In this document: positions 41,851-51,714 of the stretch, one piece after another
How positions within the stretch are numbered: the stretch's first letter is position 1
How the letters are laid out: each line of letters begins with the position of its first letter
Origin: Aliivibrio_A kagoshimensis
Lineage (GTDB): Bacteria; Pseudomonadota; Gammaproteobacteria; Enterobacterales; Vibrionaceae
NCBI RefSeq assembly: GCF_050337105.1
Contig: NZ_JAKJSQ010000026.1
Location: forward strand, 1 to 53,256
Length of the DNA stretch: 53,256 bases
Direction of reading: 5' to 3'
Program-made: the position numbers and the translations under genes
Notes under the pieces: generated by a model
The model's input: the letters and a program-made list of their open reading frames with translations, nothing else
What the model was told of the DNA's origin: nothing
The model's database searches: none

Positions 41851-42483
41851 GTGAGTCGATATTGTAATCAGTGTGGTAAGGCGAATATGGCCTGTATTTG
41901 TAGCAATATTCAGAAAATTGTGTCTGAGACTGAATTGATTATCCTACAACACCCTTCAGAAGTTAAGCGAGCAATTGGTACCGCAAAAATCGTAAATTTA
42001 TCGCTAGCCAATAGTTACTGTTTTGTGGGAGAGGATTTCACTGAGCACCCATCATTGAATGCGTTGTTGAGTGAAGAGGGAAGCCAGACTTTACTGCTAT
42101 ACCCCACAGAGGGAAGTCAATTATTAACCCAAACCGCTTTCAAACAACCGCAGGTAAATTCGATCACTAAAACACGCATAATCTTGATTGATGGTACATG
42201 GAGAAAAGCGTATAAAATATGGCAGCTATCTAGTAATTTACACCATATCCCGTCAGTACATTTGGATGAAGCTTTGATTGGACACTATCGTATTAGAAAA
42301 GCGCCAAGTGAAAATGGATTATCGACCGTAGAGGCGGGTTTTCATGCTTTACAAGTGTTAGAACCAGAAAGAGCCGAACAGTTTTTGCCTTTAATGACCG
42401 CCTTTAATGCCATGATTGAATTTCAAATTAATCATATGCCGCCAGGTCTGTTTGAAAAGCACCATGGCAGCCAATCAGATTAA
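41851..42483 (+). CDS. tapT: DTW-domain tRNA acp3U transferase (TapT/YfiP-like)
   Basis: TapT adds the 3-amino-3-carboxypropyl group to U47 of certain tRNAs. The 210-residue protein has an N-terminal Cys cluster (C-x2-C and C-x-C in YCNQCGKANMACIC), a TEGSQLL segment and the family motif DGTW (LIDGTWRKAYK). RKAPSENGLSTVEA follows. The start is GTG at 41851 preceded by AAAGG. Only 13 bp separate it from the divergent rrtA start, and it overlaps yfbR by 4 bp at the 3' end. Confidence 0.88.
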   Translation: MSRYCNQCGKANMACICSNIQKIVSETELIILQHPSEVKRAIGTAKIVNLSLANSYCFVGEDFTEHPSLNALLSEEGSQTLLLYPTEGSQLLTQTAFKQPQVNSITKTRIILIDGTWRKAYKIWQLSSNLHHIPSVHLDEALIGHYRIRKAPSENGLSTVEAGFHALQVLEPERAEQFLPLMTAFNAMIEFQINHMPPGLFEKHHGSQSD

Positions 42484-43064
42484 TTGATTTCATCTAGCGT
42501 CAAACTGAAACTATTCGCGAAGGTTGCCAAAAAGTAGTCCATTTCAGGGCTGCGTCTTTTCTCAAGGGTCGCTTCTAAACGACTCTTCGCCTGTTCAAAT
42601 TCATGGTTACCTGCGGCGAGTTCCTCCATACACTTTAAATAAGCACACAAGGAGTCAGCTTGTTTCACTATGGCCGTATCCTCTTGATTGATGGCACTAC
42701 TGATTAATAGATCCTGATAATCTTCTTGAAACTCTTCCGGTAGCATAGAGAGTAACTTTTGTTCTGCCGCGACTTCGATCTTTTTATACTCTTGGGCGAT
42801 GGCGGGGTTAAAGTATTTGATTGGCGTTGGCAAATCACCGGTGAGCACTTCACTGGTATCATGAAACATACCGAGTAGAGCCAAACGTTCAGGGTTTACA
42901 CTGCCACCAAACTTTTTGTTTTTAATCAGGCCAAGGGCATGAGCGACAAAGGCGACTTGCAGACTGTGTTCAGAAATGTTCTCTTTAGAGATACTGCGCA
43001 TTAATGGCCAGCGCTGGATAAGCTTCATTCTTGCAAGGTGTGCGAAAAAGTGGCTCTGTTTCAT
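42480..43064 (-). CDS. yfbR: 5'-deoxynucleotidase YfbR
   Basis: YfbR is an HD-domain phosphohydrolase that dephosphorylates deoxyribonucleoside 5'-monophosphates. From the ATG at 43064 the protein (194 residues) begins MKQSHFFAHLARMKLI as in E. coli. It has metal ligands at H33 (SEHS), H68 and D69 (FHDTSEVLTGD), matching E. coli numbering, and a later Asp in VKQADSL. A longer in-frame start adds 10 residues without family support. It lies downstream of alaA in the same direction, separated by a terminator. Confidence 0.95.
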   Translation of the reverse strand: MKQSHFFAHLARMKLIQRWPLMRSISKENISEHSLQVAFVAHALGLIKNKKFGGSVNPERLALLGMFHDTSEVLTGDLPTPIKYFNPAIAQEYKKIEVAAEQKLLSMLPEEFQEDYQDLLISSAINQEDTAIVKQADSLCAYLKCMEELAAGNHEFEQAKSRLEATLEKRRSPEMDYFLATFANSFSLTLDEIN

Positions 43065-43092
43065 AGTAGAGATAACCTTAGATGATGAATGC

Positions 43093-43120
43093 AAAAGAGG
43101 CCTTAATATAGGCCCCTTTT
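43093..43120 (-). terminator. Terminator of alaA
   Basis: AAAAG-A-GGCCT (43093-43103) pairs with AGGCC-C-CTTTT (43110-43120) with one internal mismatch. Read on the minus strand it ends in CTTTT just after the alaA stop. Confidence 0.7.
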
Positions 43121-43127
43121 CGTTGAA

Positions 43128-44342
43128 TTACTGAGAGTAGTTATGCAAAAAGCGTTCAAGACGTCCAATGGCCATCTCTAAGTCATCGACTCGTGGCAGG
43201 GTGACAATTCTGAAGTGATCGGGTTTGTGCCAATTGAATCCAGTTCCTTGCACTAAGAGTACTTTTTCTTGAATCAAAAAATCCAATACAAATTTTTGAT
43301 CATCTTGAATGTTATACATCTTAGGATCGAGCTTAGGAAATAGATACATTGCCCCTTTCGGTTTTACGCAACTGACGCCAGGTATCTGTGTTACTAATTC
43401 ATAGGCACGATCTCGTTGCTCTAGCAGTCGCCCGCCGGGTAGCAGTAATTCGTTAACACTTTGATAGCCACCTAGCGCGGTCTGAATAGCGTGCTGCATG
43501 GGGACATTGGCACATAAACGCATCGATGAGAGCATCTCTAAACCAGAAATATACCCTTTAGCATTCTGTTGAGGACCCGAGATAAACATCCAACCCGCTC
43601 TAAAACCACACACGCGATATGCTTTGGAGAGCCCATTGAAGGTGACGGTCAATACATCTTCCGATAACGTTGCTATCGAGGTATGGATTGCACCGTCGTA
43701 GAGGACTTTATCGTAGATTTCATCAGCAAAGATAATTAAGTCATGTTGACGAGCAATTTCAACCACTTCGAGCAAAAAGTCTCGGCTGTAGACGGCCCCA
43801 GTTGGGTTATTGGGGTTGATTAATACTATGCCTTTAGTCTTTGACGTGATCTTGCTTTTAATGTCGTCTAAATCAGGGTACCAGTCAGACTCTTCATCAC
43901 ATAGGTAATGGACAGGATTACCACCTGATAACGATACTGCTGCGGTCCAAAGTGGGTAATCAGGGGAAGGGACCAACATCTCGTCATCATTATTAAGCAG
44001 TGCTTGCATAGCCATCACAATCAGTTCTGAAGCGCCATTACCTATATAGACGTCCTCGACATCTAAATTAAGTAGGCCTCGCTTTTGATAGTGTTGGACC
44101 ACAGCTTTACGAGCAGAGTAAATTCCTTTTGAATCGCAATACCCTTGTGACGTTGGTAGATTCTTGATCACATCGACTAATATCTCATCTGGGGCATCAA
44201 AACCAAATGGGGCGGGATTTCCAATGTTGAGCTTTAGAATTTTATGCCCTTCTTCTTCTAATCGCTTAGCATGTTTCAATACTGGACCACGGATATCGTA
44301 GCAGACATTATTGAGTTTGGATGACATCCCGATATTTTTCAT
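43128..44342 (-). CDS. alaA: AlaA-type pyruvate aminotransferase
   Basis: AlaA transfers the amino group of glutamate to pyruvate to make alanine. The 404-residue class I PLP aminotransferase has NPNNPTGAVYS, DEIYDKVLYDG and the PLP-Lys segment FNGLSKAYRVCGFRAGW. Its neighbour yfbR is also its neighbour in E. coli, which supports AlaA over other class I aminotransferases. It diverges from menF across 298 bp that carry both promoters and a hairpin. Confidence 0.94.
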   Translation of the reverse strand: MKNIGMSSKLNNVCYDIRGPVLKHAKRLEEEGHKILKLNIGNPAPFGFDAPDEILVDVIKNLPTSQGYCDSKGIYSARKAVVQHYQKRGLLNLDVEDVYIGNGASELIVMAMQALLNNDDEMLVPSPDYPLWTAAVSLSGGNPVHYLCDEESDWYPDLDDIKSKITSKTKGIVLINPNNPTGAVYSRDFLLEVVEIARQHDLIIFADEIYDKVLYDGAIHTSIATLSEDVLTVTFNGLSKAYRVCGFRAGWMFISGPQQNAKGYISGLEMLSSMRLCANVPMQHAIQTALGGYQSVNELLLPGGRLLEQRDRAYELVTQIPGVSCVKPKGAMYLFPKLDPKMYNIQDDQKFVLDFLIQEKVLLVQGTGFNWHKPDHFRIVTLPRVDDLEMAIGRLERFLHNYSQ

Positions 44343-44558
44343 TAATTAACCCTGATAACTGTTTATCTATTAACTTACAAATTACACTATTCTCATGCAG
44401 CTGAGAACGATTTTTTAGTAAATAATAGGGATAAATATTCAATGGAGGAGTTTTATACTAAATAATGATCATTTCTACTATTGAGCATAAACTTTTGCCA
44501 GTTTTGAGGTTTAATGTAGAATGGTCTGTTCAATTGATTTTTAATTGATACCAAACAA

Positions 44559-44584
44559 TATTCTCTTGTGTGATTAAGAGAATA
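44559..44584 (+). repeat. Inverted repeat in the menF leader
   Basis: TATTCTCTT (44559-44567) and AAGAGAATA (44576-44584) are perfectly complementary with an 8-nt loop. They lie 57 bp before the menF start and have no T tail, so this is a leader structure or operator rather than a terminator. The rest of 44343-44640 is AT-rich with no gene. Confidence 0.5.
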
Positions 44585-44640
44585 ATCGAAGTAAGGAATT
44601 ACTTTAGCCAAGGTGGCAAGGAAAGCTGAGAGAGGTAGAT

Positions 44641-45954
44641 TTGTCCGCTTTGCATAACGCGATTCAGTCCTTAAAAGAAAATATTGAAAATGCGAAACCC
44701 TCCGACGTTCGTGTGGGGGTCGACCTTAATTGGCCAGCAGATAAAGATCTGATCGATTGGTTTGATGCTCAGCCTATTTTCCCAAAGTTTTATTGGCAAT
44801 CTCGTAATGCTCAACAAGAGACGATTGCGCTTGGTCAAGTACGAACGTTTACTGATCCCTCCGTTGCCCAAAGTGCCTTAGGTGAAGACCAACGTATCTG
44901 GGGTGGACGCTCCTTTGATGGCAGAACCGCCCGTAATAAACGTTGTATGTCCTCATTTTTCTTTCTTCCACAGTTTGAAGTAAGCCGTGTTAATAATAGC
45001 TGGCAGCTAGTGGCGAACCTCTGTGATGATAATAGTCAACTACTGAGCAGGTTAAGCAGATTAACAGACAACGTAATGCCGCTTAACGCCCTAAAATGTA
45101 ATATTATCTCAAAGCAACACGCTCCAGAATTCAGCGATTGGTCAACTATGGTCAATAAAGCATTAGATGGCATCAGCAACAAAATTTTTGAGAAAGTAGT
45201 ACTGGCGAGAAAAACAACCTTAACCCTAAGTCATCCACTCTCATCTTCTCAACTCTTAAAAGCCAGCCGTGCCACGAACACAGACAGCTTCCACTTTATG
45301 ATGGCTCTGGATCACAAACACTGTTTTATTGGTTCAACACCTGAAAGGCTTTATGTGAGAAATGGCAGTGACATTCACACTGAAGCGTTAGCTGGCACTA
45401 TTGGTCGTGGTATCAATGGACAAGAAGACCAAAAATTGGCCTCATGGTTATTTAATGATGAAAAGAACCGCTATGAGAATCATTTAGTTGTTGAAGATAT
45501 CGTTAGCCGACTGAACCACCACTGTTCAACAGTGAATGTTACCAAAGAGCCCGAATTGGTAAAACTGCGTAAAGTTCAGCATTTAAAACGTGATATTTCA
45601 GGACAGTTGAACAGTGACTTTGGTGATGCATCACTGCTTGATAGCTTACAACCTACTGCTGCAATTGCAGGTCTTCCCCGAGAAGCTGCACTTAACTTTA
45701 TTGCCGATCATGAACCGTTTGCTCGTGGTTGGTATAGCGGTGCCGTCGGTTTTTTGAGTGAGCATCAAAGTGAATTTTGTGTCGCTATTCGAAGCGCACT
45801 CGTTAAAGAGAGTGAGCTGCACTTATTTGCAGGTGCTGGAATTGTACCTGGCTCTAAAGCCGACAGTGAGTGGCAAGAGCTGGATCGGAAAACCTCGACA
45901 CTTTATAGCTTGTTAGAGCCAGAACTGAATTTGTCAGAGCCGCGTAGCGCATGA
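44641..45954 (+). CDS. menF: Isochorismate synthase MenF
   Basis: MenF converts chorismate to isochorismate, the first committed step of menaquinone synthesis. The 437-residue protein has the chorismate-utilising domain in its C-terminal two thirds: KIFEKVVLARKTTL, GSTPERLY, HTEALAGTIGRG and LFAGAGIVPGSKADSEWQE. The start is TTG at 44641 with AGAGG five bases upstream. The gene heads menFDHBCE and overlaps menD by 4 bp. Other isochorismate synthases are excluded by the operon. Confidence 0.96.
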   Translation: MSALHNAIQSLKENIENAKPSDVRVGVDLNWPADKDLIDWFDAQPIFPKFYWQSRNAQQETIALGQVRTFTDPSVAQSALGEDQRIWGGRSFDGRTARNKRCMSSFFFLPQFEVSRVNNSWQLVANLCDDNSQLLSRLSRLTDNVMPLNALKCNIISKQHAPEFSDWSTMVNKALDGISNKIFEKVVLARKTTLTLSHPLSSSQLLKASRATNTDSFHFMMALDHKHCFIGSTPERLYVRNGSDIHTEALAGTIGRGINGQEDQKLASWLFNDEKNRYENHLVVEDIVSRLNHHCSTVNVTKEPELVKLRKVQHLKRDISGQLNSDFGDASLLDSLQPTAAIAGLPREAALNFIADHEPFARGWYSGAVGFLSEHQSEFCVAIRSALVKESELHLFAGAGIVPGSKADSEWQELDRKTSTLYSLLEPELNLSEPRSA

Positions 45955-47687
45955 ACTGGAAAACAGAACAGGCGAGCTTAAATCGATTATGGGCCTCACT
46001 GATTGTTGAAGAGTTAACCCGTAGTGGAGTCAAACACCTTTGCTTAGCGCCAGGGTCTCGTTCTACCCCATTAGCCATCGCCGCATCTGAAAATAGCAAG
46101 GTGACCTTACATACCCACTTTGATGAGCGAGGTCTTGGTTTTTTTGCACTTGGTATAGCTAAAACTGAGCGTAGTGCAGTGGCGATTGTGGTGACCTCTG
46201 GAACAGCGGTGGCGAATCTATTGCCCTGTGTGGTCGAGTCTGGCTTAACCAGAGAGAAGTTAGTGCTGTTAACGTCAGATCGTCCCGTGGATCTGATTAA
46301 CTGTGGCGCCAACCAAGCGATTACCCAACTGGGCATCTTTTCCTCGCATGTCACTGCTGCATGCAACTTACCAAGTCCAACATTAACCATAACTCCTCGT
46401 TGGCTATTAAGCAGTGTCGATCAATTGATGTCAGAGCAGAATCGTGAGGGAGGGGCGATACACATTAATTGCCCTTACCCTGAACCTCTGTATGGTGAGG
46501 ATGTCGATTTTTCTGGCTATTTATCGCCATTAACGCATTGGCAGAAATCCGATCAACCTTTTGTCAACATCAGTGAACCTCAACAGACCATTCTGATTGA
46601 CGATGAGTGGCATCAAATGGTGAAAACACGTGGAGTAATTGTTGCTGGCCAATTGACACGTAATGAGTTAATTGCCGTAAGAGCACTCGCTGAGCGTTTG
46701 CAATGGCCACTACTACTTGATCCTCAGGCTGGTGGTAGCTCGGAATGGGCACATTATGATCTCTGGTTACAAAATTCAGTCTGTCGCAGTCAATTCGAAC
46801 AGGCAGAGTCTTTACTGCAGTTCGGTGCCAGAGTCGTATCCAAACGCCTTGGGCAGTTTATTGAGAAACAGCCATGGTTACATCATTATTTAGTGGCCCC
46901 ACATTCAGGGTTACTGGTTGCATCTCATCAACCTCATCGTCGGTATCATCATGACATTATAGCGTGGGCTGAGAGCCATCGAGATTGGTTCGACAGTGCA
47001 TCGATATTTGATCACTCCTCAATGGGGTGGGCCGATGAGTTAAAGAAGGGCAGCCAGCAAGTTAAAGCGCTTTGTGTGTCTGCTAATTTACATTCAGAGA
47101 AACTCACCGAGTTAAGTTTTGCCACGGGCATTGAAAGTGTGCTCGATATGGGTACCGATCTTTTTATCGGAAATAGCTTGATCATCCGCTTAGTGGATAT
47201 GGTGTCCAATTTACCAGATTGCGAAGTCTATTCTAATCGAGGCGCGTCAGGTATAGATGGGTTAGTGGCGACGGCTGCTGGGATTCAATCTGCAAAAAAA
47301 CAACCTCTGCTCTGCCTAATTGGGGACACATCACTTCTTTATGATCTTAACTCTCTGCCACTTTTGGTTAAGAGTGATGGCCCGACAGTGATTGTGGTGA
47401 CCAATAATGATGGCGGGGCTATTTTCGATCTGTTACCCGTGAATGAGCAGCAGAAAGAGTCACTCTATCGTATGCCGCATGGCTTCGAATTTTCCCATGC
47501 CGCAGCAATGTTTGGTATTAGCTACTTTCAGCCAGAGACATTATCATCCGCACTTGAGGCCATTCATGATGGATTAAAAGCCACGGATAATCACACTCGA
47601 TTGGTTGAGATTAAGACGCCGCCAGGGCAAGCGGGTACTGAGCTAAAATCGTTCTTTTCAGTGGTACAAGATGCCGTTATTCTCTAG
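45951..47687 (+). CDS. menD: MenD, SEPHCHC synthase
   Basis: MenD joins 2-oxoglutarate to isochorismate, releasing CO2, using thiamine diphosphate. The 578-residue protein has the N-terminal Pyr domain (LCLAPGSRSTPLAIAA and HFDERGLGFFALG), with the ThDP-activating Glu in the DERGLG block. The C-terminal PP domain has GDTSLLYDLNSLPLL and NNDGGAIFDLLP. The start overlaps menF as ATGA, and the end overlaps menH by 17 bp, so translation is coupled. Confidence 0.97.
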   Translation: MNWKTEQASLNRLWASLIVEELTRSGVKHLCLAPGSRSTPLAIAASENSKVTLHTHFDERGLGFFALGIAKTERSAVAIVVTSGTAVANLLPCVVESGLTREKLVLLTSDRPVDLINCGANQAITQLGIFSSHVTAACNLPSPTLTITPRWLLSSVDQLMSEQNREGGAIHINCPYPEPLYGEDVDFSGYLSPLTHWQKSDQPFVNISEPQQTILIDDEWHQMVKTRGVIVAGQLTRNELIAVRALAERLQWPLLLDPQAGGSSEWAHYDLWLQNSVCRSQFEQAESLLQFGARVVSKRLGQFIEKQPWLHHYLVAPHSGLLVASHQPHRRYHHDIIAWAESHRDWFDSASIFDHSSMGWADELKKGSQQVKALCVSANLHSEKLTELSFATGIESVLDMGTDLFIGNSLIIRLVDMVSNLPDCEVYSNRGASGIDGLVATAAGIQSAKKQPLLCLIGDTSLLYDLNSLPLLVKSDGPTVIVVTNNDGGAIFDLLPVNEQQKESLYRMPHGFEFSHAAAMFGISYFQPETLSSALEAIHDGLKATDNHTRLVEIKTPPGQAGTELKSFFSVVQDAVIL

Positions 47688-48462
47688 CACCTTCGGACAA
47701 GGAGGGCGAAATAGTCGCCATCATCCAACCGTCGTTTTTCTGCATGGTTTTTTAGGTAGTTCAAAAGATTGGTCAGCGGTGATTCATCACGTGAGTCAAA
47801 CACATCAATGTATTGCTATCGATCTGCCTGGGCATGGGAATAGCCGCGCCATCCGTGGTGATAATTTTGATCATATTCAAACATGCATTGCACAGACTTT
47901 AGCGCAAAGAGGAATTAGCCAGGCTGTTTTTGTGGGTTATTCACTCGGTGCCAGAGTATTAATGAATATTGTGGTTCACCCTAATCGTTTATGGCGTTGT
48001 AAAATGGTTGGTGTGATGCTTGAAGCTGGCCATTTTGGCCTTGATGAGACGGTAAGAGAGAGTCGACTCCACAGCGATCAACAATGGGCCAAACACTTTA
48101 GAGATAGACCGATAGACGAGGTTTTACAGGCGTGGTATCAGCAGCCTGTATTCGGTTCGTTAACGGGTCAACAACGACAGATTCTAATCCGAAAGCGGCA
48201 ATACAATCGAGGTGAGTGTGTGGCTGAGATGCTTGAAGCGGCATCGTTGGCTAAGCAGCAGAATTTACTGCCGCAACTGCAGAGAAGCTCTATTCCATTG
48301 CACTATGTGTGTGGCGGTAAGGATAAAAAATTTCAACAGATCGCGACTAAAAGTCAATTAGCGTTGTCTATTATTGAGTCTGCTGGACATAACGTACATA
48401 TTGAACAACCTGAGCTGTTTTCTCAGCAGCTTTTACATTATTTAGCACAAGTAGGTGACTAA
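47671..48462 (+). CDS. menH: MenH, SHCHC synthase
   Basis: MenH eliminates pyruvate from SEPHCHC to give SHCHC. The 263-residue alpha/beta hydrolase has FLHGFLGSSKDW near residue 28, the nucleophile motif GYSLGAR, and the late catalytic His in SAGHNVHIEQP. It overlaps menD by 17 bp and is followed within 2 bp by menB. Annotators sometimes call this family a generic hydrolase, but the operon position settles it. Confidence 0.95.
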   Translation: MPLFSSTFGQGGRNSRHHPTVVFLHGFLGSSKDWSAVIHHVSQTHQCIAIDLPGHGNSRAIRGDNFDHIQTCIAQTLAQRGISQAVFVGYSLGARVLMNIVVHPNRLWRCKMVGVMLEAGHFGLDETVRESRLHSDQQWAKHFRDRPIDEVLQAWYQQPVFGSLTGQQRQILIRKRQYNRGECVAEMLEAASLAKQQNLLPQLQRSSIPLHYVCGGKDKKFQQIATKSQLALSIIESAGHNVHIEQPELFSQQLLHYLAQVGD

Positions 48463-48463
48463 C

Positions 48464-49330
48464 ATGGCAAGAACCGTAGGAATTTCAGAAGAAGAGTTAT
48501 ATGCCGCGATCAACTGGACCGATTGCACCGCTGATTATGAAGACATTCATTACCATAAATCAGCCGATGGTATTGCGAAAATCACGATTGCTCGACCACA
48601 GGTGAGAAACGCATTTCGTCCTGGGACAGTTAAAGAGATGATTAATGCACTCGCTGACGCAAGATATGATGAAAATGTTGGGGTGATTATCTTAACGGGT
48701 TTAGGTGAGGACGCTTTCTGTTCTGGTGGCGATCAAAAGATCCGTGGTGACTATGGTGGTTATAAAGATGACTCTGGAACACACCACCTTAATGTGCTGG
48801 ATTTTCAACGTCAAATTCGTACTTGCCCTAAGCCTGTGATTGCCGCAGTAGCGGGTTACGCAGTGGGTGGTGGACATGTTCTACACATGATGTGCGATCT
48901 TACCATTGCGGCTGAAAATGCTCAGTTTGGTCAAACTGGACCGAAAGTCGGCTCGTTTGATGGCGGTTGGGGTGCTTCGTATATGGCGCGTATCGTTGGC
49001 CAAAAGAAAGCACGTGAAATCTGGTTCTTATGTCGTTTCTATGATGCACAAGAAGCACTGGACATGGGGTTAGTGAACACGGTAGTTCCCGTGAAAGATT
49101 TAGAAAAAGAGACCATTAGATGGTGTCGTGAAGTTTTACAGCATAGCCCTATGTCGCTGCGTTGTTTGAAAGCGGCGCTAAATGCAGATTGTGATGGTCA
49201 AGCGGGTCTGCAAGAGCTTGCAGGTAACGCGACCATGATGTTCTACATGACGGAAGAGGGACAAGAGGGGCGTAACGCATTTAATGAAAAGCGTCGACCA
49301 AACTTCGATAAATTTCCTCGTAATCCTTAA
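48464..49330 (+). CDS. menB: MenB, DHNA-CoA synthase
   Basis: MenB closes the second ring, converting o-succinylbenzoyl-CoA to 1,4-dihydroxy-2-naphthoyl-CoA. The 288-residue crotonase-fold enzyme has RPQVRNAFRPGTVKEM, CSGGDQKIRGDYGGY (substrate loop and oxyanion region) and QTGPKVGSFDGGWG. The ATG at 48464 is chosen because AGGTG lies eight bases upstream; a GTG at 48455 overlaps that site. A proper ribosome binding site inside the end of menH shows close coupling. Confidence 0.98.
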   Translation: MARTVGISEEELYAAINWTDCTADYEDIHYHKSADGIAKITIARPQVRNAFRPGTVKEMINALADARYDENVGVIILTGLGEDAFCSGGDQKIRGDYGGYKDDSGTHHLNVLDFQRQIRTCPKPVIAAVAGYAVGGGHVLHMMCDLTIAAENAQFGQTGPKVGSFDGGWGASYMARIVGQKKAREIWFLCRFYDAQEALDMGLVNTVVPVKDLEKETIRWCREVLQHSPMSLRCLKAALNADCDGQAGLQELAGNATMMFYMTEEGQEGRNAFNEKRRPNFDKFPRNP

Positions 49331-49344
49331 TAAGAGCCAACACT

Positions 49345-50319
49345 ATGCGAAGTGCAAAACTGTATCAATATCAACTGCCGATGGACAGCGGTGTGATTCT
49401 GCGTAACCAGCGTTTAACCACTCGTGAAGGTTGGATTGTTGAGTTACAAGACAATGACACTGTGGGTCGAGGTGAAATTGCACCGTTACCTGAGTTTAGT
49501 CACGAAACCGCAGAGCAGGCGGGTGAGCAAACCATTCAACAGCTCGAGCGTTGGGTGTCCGGAGAGGAGTTCGATCTATCAGATGCACTTCCTTCTGTCG
49601 CTTTTGGTATCAGCATGGCGCGATTAGAGCTTGTCGGTGGGCTGCCGGATGAGGCGAACTATGCCACAGCACCTCTCTGCACAGGGGACCCAGATGACTT
49701 GGTAATCAAACTTGACCAAATGACGGGGACGAAAGTAGCCAAAATTAAGGTCGGCATGTATGAAGCGGTACGCGATGGTATGGTGGCGAATATGTTTTTT
49801 GATGCCATTCCTGATCTGACCCTACGTCTAGATGCCAATCGTGGTTGGACACCGGTAAAAGCGCGTCAGTTTGCCAAATATGTTCAGCCGCATCACCGCA
49901 CTAAAATTGCCTTCTTAGAAGAACCGTGTAAAAAACCGCAAGATAGCCTCGAGTTTGCACAAGAGACGGGTATTGCCATTGCGTGGGATGAGACGGTACG
50001 TGATGAGGACTTTGAAGTAAAAGCACAGCAAGGGGTGGCAGCCATTGTTATCAAGCCAACACTGGTCGGTTCAATTGAAAAGTGTCAGCAGTTGATTGAA
50101 CAAGCACATCAGCAAGGATTAGTGGCTGTGATCAGTTCCAGTATTGAAAGCAGTTTGGGTTTAAATCAACTAGCACGAGTGGCACACTGGCTGACCCCAG
50201 ATGTGATTCCAGGTTTGGATACTATTGATCTGTTTCAACAGCAATTAGAGACTCCATGGCCTACGTCGCCGCTGCCTTTAACCCCTTTATCTGATCTTAC
50301 CTTATTCTGGAATAGTTAA
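49345..50319 (+). CDS. menC: MenC, o-succinylbenzoate synthase
   Basis: MenC dehydrates SHCHC to o-succinylbenzoate. The 324-residue enolase-superfamily protein has the KxK catalytic segment AKIKVGMYEA, metal ligands in RLDANRGW, FLEEPC and AWDETVRDE, and the second catalytic Lys in IVIKPTLVGS. Length and motifs match the E. coli-type OSBS. It lies 14 bp after menB and 3 bp before menE. Confidence 0.97.
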   Translation: MRSAKLYQYQLPMDSGVILRNQRLTTREGWIVELQDNDTVGRGEIAPLPEFSHETAEQAGEQTIQQLERWVSGEEFDLSDALPSVAFGISMARLELVGGLPDEANYATAPLCTGDPDDLVIKLDQMTGTKVAKIKVGMYEAVRDGMVANMFFDAIPDLTLRLDANRGWTPVKARQFAKYVQPHHRTKIAFLEEPCKKPQDSLEFAQETGIAIAWDETVRDEDFEVKAQQGVAAIVIKPTLVGSIEKCQQLIEQAHQQGLVAVISSSIESSLGLNQLARVAHWLTPDVIPGLDTIDLFQQQLETPWPTSPLPLTPLSDLTLFWNS

Positions 50320-50322
50320 TCG

Positions 50323-51714
50323 ATGGCAGAGATTGAGCACGCCTTTACGACATGGCCGTGGCAGCACTGGACTCAAGAGCGACCTAATGAGGTCGCTCTC
50401 TCTTTTGGCGACACTAACGTTACTTGGTTACAACTATCATGCAAAATTGAAGGTTTTGCTGCTGGGCTTATTAAGCAAGGGGTGCGACGAGATGATGTTG
50501 TGGTTGCGATTGCAGATAACCGTATTGAATTGATCTGGTTACATTTAGCGTCATTGCGAGTTGGCGCTCGATTCGTTGCTTTGCCAACACGAGTGGCTGA
50601 TAAACCGCTAGCTGAAAAACTTGAGACACTGTGCGCGACGTATTTATGGTTAGAACAGACTGATAGAGTTACGCCTAAAGGGTGTCAGCGATTGGAGCTG
50701 ATTTCAGCCACTCAGTGTGTGATTCCTGTTACCTGGCAGCCTGCACGGGTGGCAACGGTAGTGTTTACATCGGGTTCAACCGGAAAGGCAAAAGCGGTGG
50801 TACATAGCATCAATAATCACCTTTATTCAGCAGTGGGCCTACTCACCATGATGGACTTTACTAAGCAAGACGCTTGGTTGCTGTCGTTGCCTCTGTCACA
50901 CGTCTCTGGTTTGGCGATTGTTTGGCGCTGGTTAATGGCAGGTGGTGAACTTGTCTTGTGTAAGAAGGGTGAACTACTCAACACTGTTGTTCAAGTCACT
51001 CACGCCTCTTTAGTACCCTCTCAGCTGCAACGTTTATTGCAGGATATACCAATAGATGGGCACGCTCGTTTAAAGCAGGTTTTACTCGGTGGTACGGCCA
51101 TTCCTGTTGAGCTGGTGGAACAAGCCAAACGACAGGGTATTGAGTGTTGGGTTGGTTATGGCTTAACTGAGATGGCGTCCACCGTAGTAGCGAAACGTGC
51201 TGATGCTACCGCAGGGGTTGGGCAGGTGATTCCTAACCGACAGATACGTTTAAGAGATCAAGAGATTCAAGTCAAAGGGAAATCACTCTGCTTGGGTTAC
51301 TTAGTTGGAAACAAAATTCTGTCAATGGTTGATGATGATGGTTGGTTTGCCACAAAGGATCTTGCTCGCGCTCAAAAAGGTGAGCTGTTTATTATTGGTC
51401 GAAAAGATAATATGTTCATATCCGGTGGCGAGAACATCCATCCAGAAGAGATTGAGTCTGTGCTTCTCTCTCATCCTAGCATAAACCGCGCGATAGTTAT
51501 CGCCGTTGATCATAAAGAGTATGGCCATCGACCTGTTGCCGTAATTGAGAGCAGTATTGAGCTTGATAGAGAGCAGGTGAATCACTTTTTAGACGGAAAG
51601 TTAGATAAGATAAAGTGGCCAGAACGATACTATTCATTGCCCGACGAGCTGGCCTTAGCCGAAGTGAAAGTGAACCGAAACAAGGTTAAATCTTGGCTGT
51701 TAACACAGCGTTAG
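50323..51714 (+). CDS. menE: MenE, o-succinylbenzoate-CoA ligase
   Basis: MenE activates o-succinylbenzoate to its CoA ester. The 463-residue ANL-family ligase has the P-loop-like VVFTSGSTGKAKAVVHS (about 145-161), GYGLTEM, WFATKDLA and the hinge motif GRKDNMFISGGENIHPEEIE. The catalytic Lys near the C-terminus is in VKVNRNKVKSWL. As last gene of the operon its stop overlaps the end of the convergent MFS gene by 4 bp, with no obvious terminator between. Confidence 0.96.
   Translation: MAEIEHAFTTWPWQHWTQERPNEVALSFGDTNVTWLQLSCKIEGFAAGLIKQGVRRDDVVVAIADNRIELIWLHLASLRVGARFVALPTRVADKPLAEKLETLCATYLWLEQTDRVTPKGCQRLELISATQCVIPVTWQPARVATVVFTSGSTGKAKAVVHSINNHLYSAVGLLTMMDFTKQDAWLLSLPLSHVSGLAIVWRWLMAGGELVLCKKGELLNTVVQVTHASLVPSQLQRLLQDIPIDGHARLKQVLLGGTAIPVELVEQAKRQGIECWVGYGLTEMASTVVAKRADATAGVGQVIPNRQIRLRDQEIQVKGKSLCLGYLVGNKILSMVDDDGWFATKDLARAQKGELFIIGRKDNMFISGGENIHPEEIESVLLSHPSINRAIVIAVDHKEYGHRPVAVIESSIELDREQVNHFLDGKLDKIKWPERYYSLPDELALAEVKVNRNKVKSWLLTQR

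Noticed and set aside
45854..46390. 178-residue open frame antisense to menF/menD
   Set aside because: It is a shadow of well-conserved menD coding sequence with no ribosome binding site or domain.
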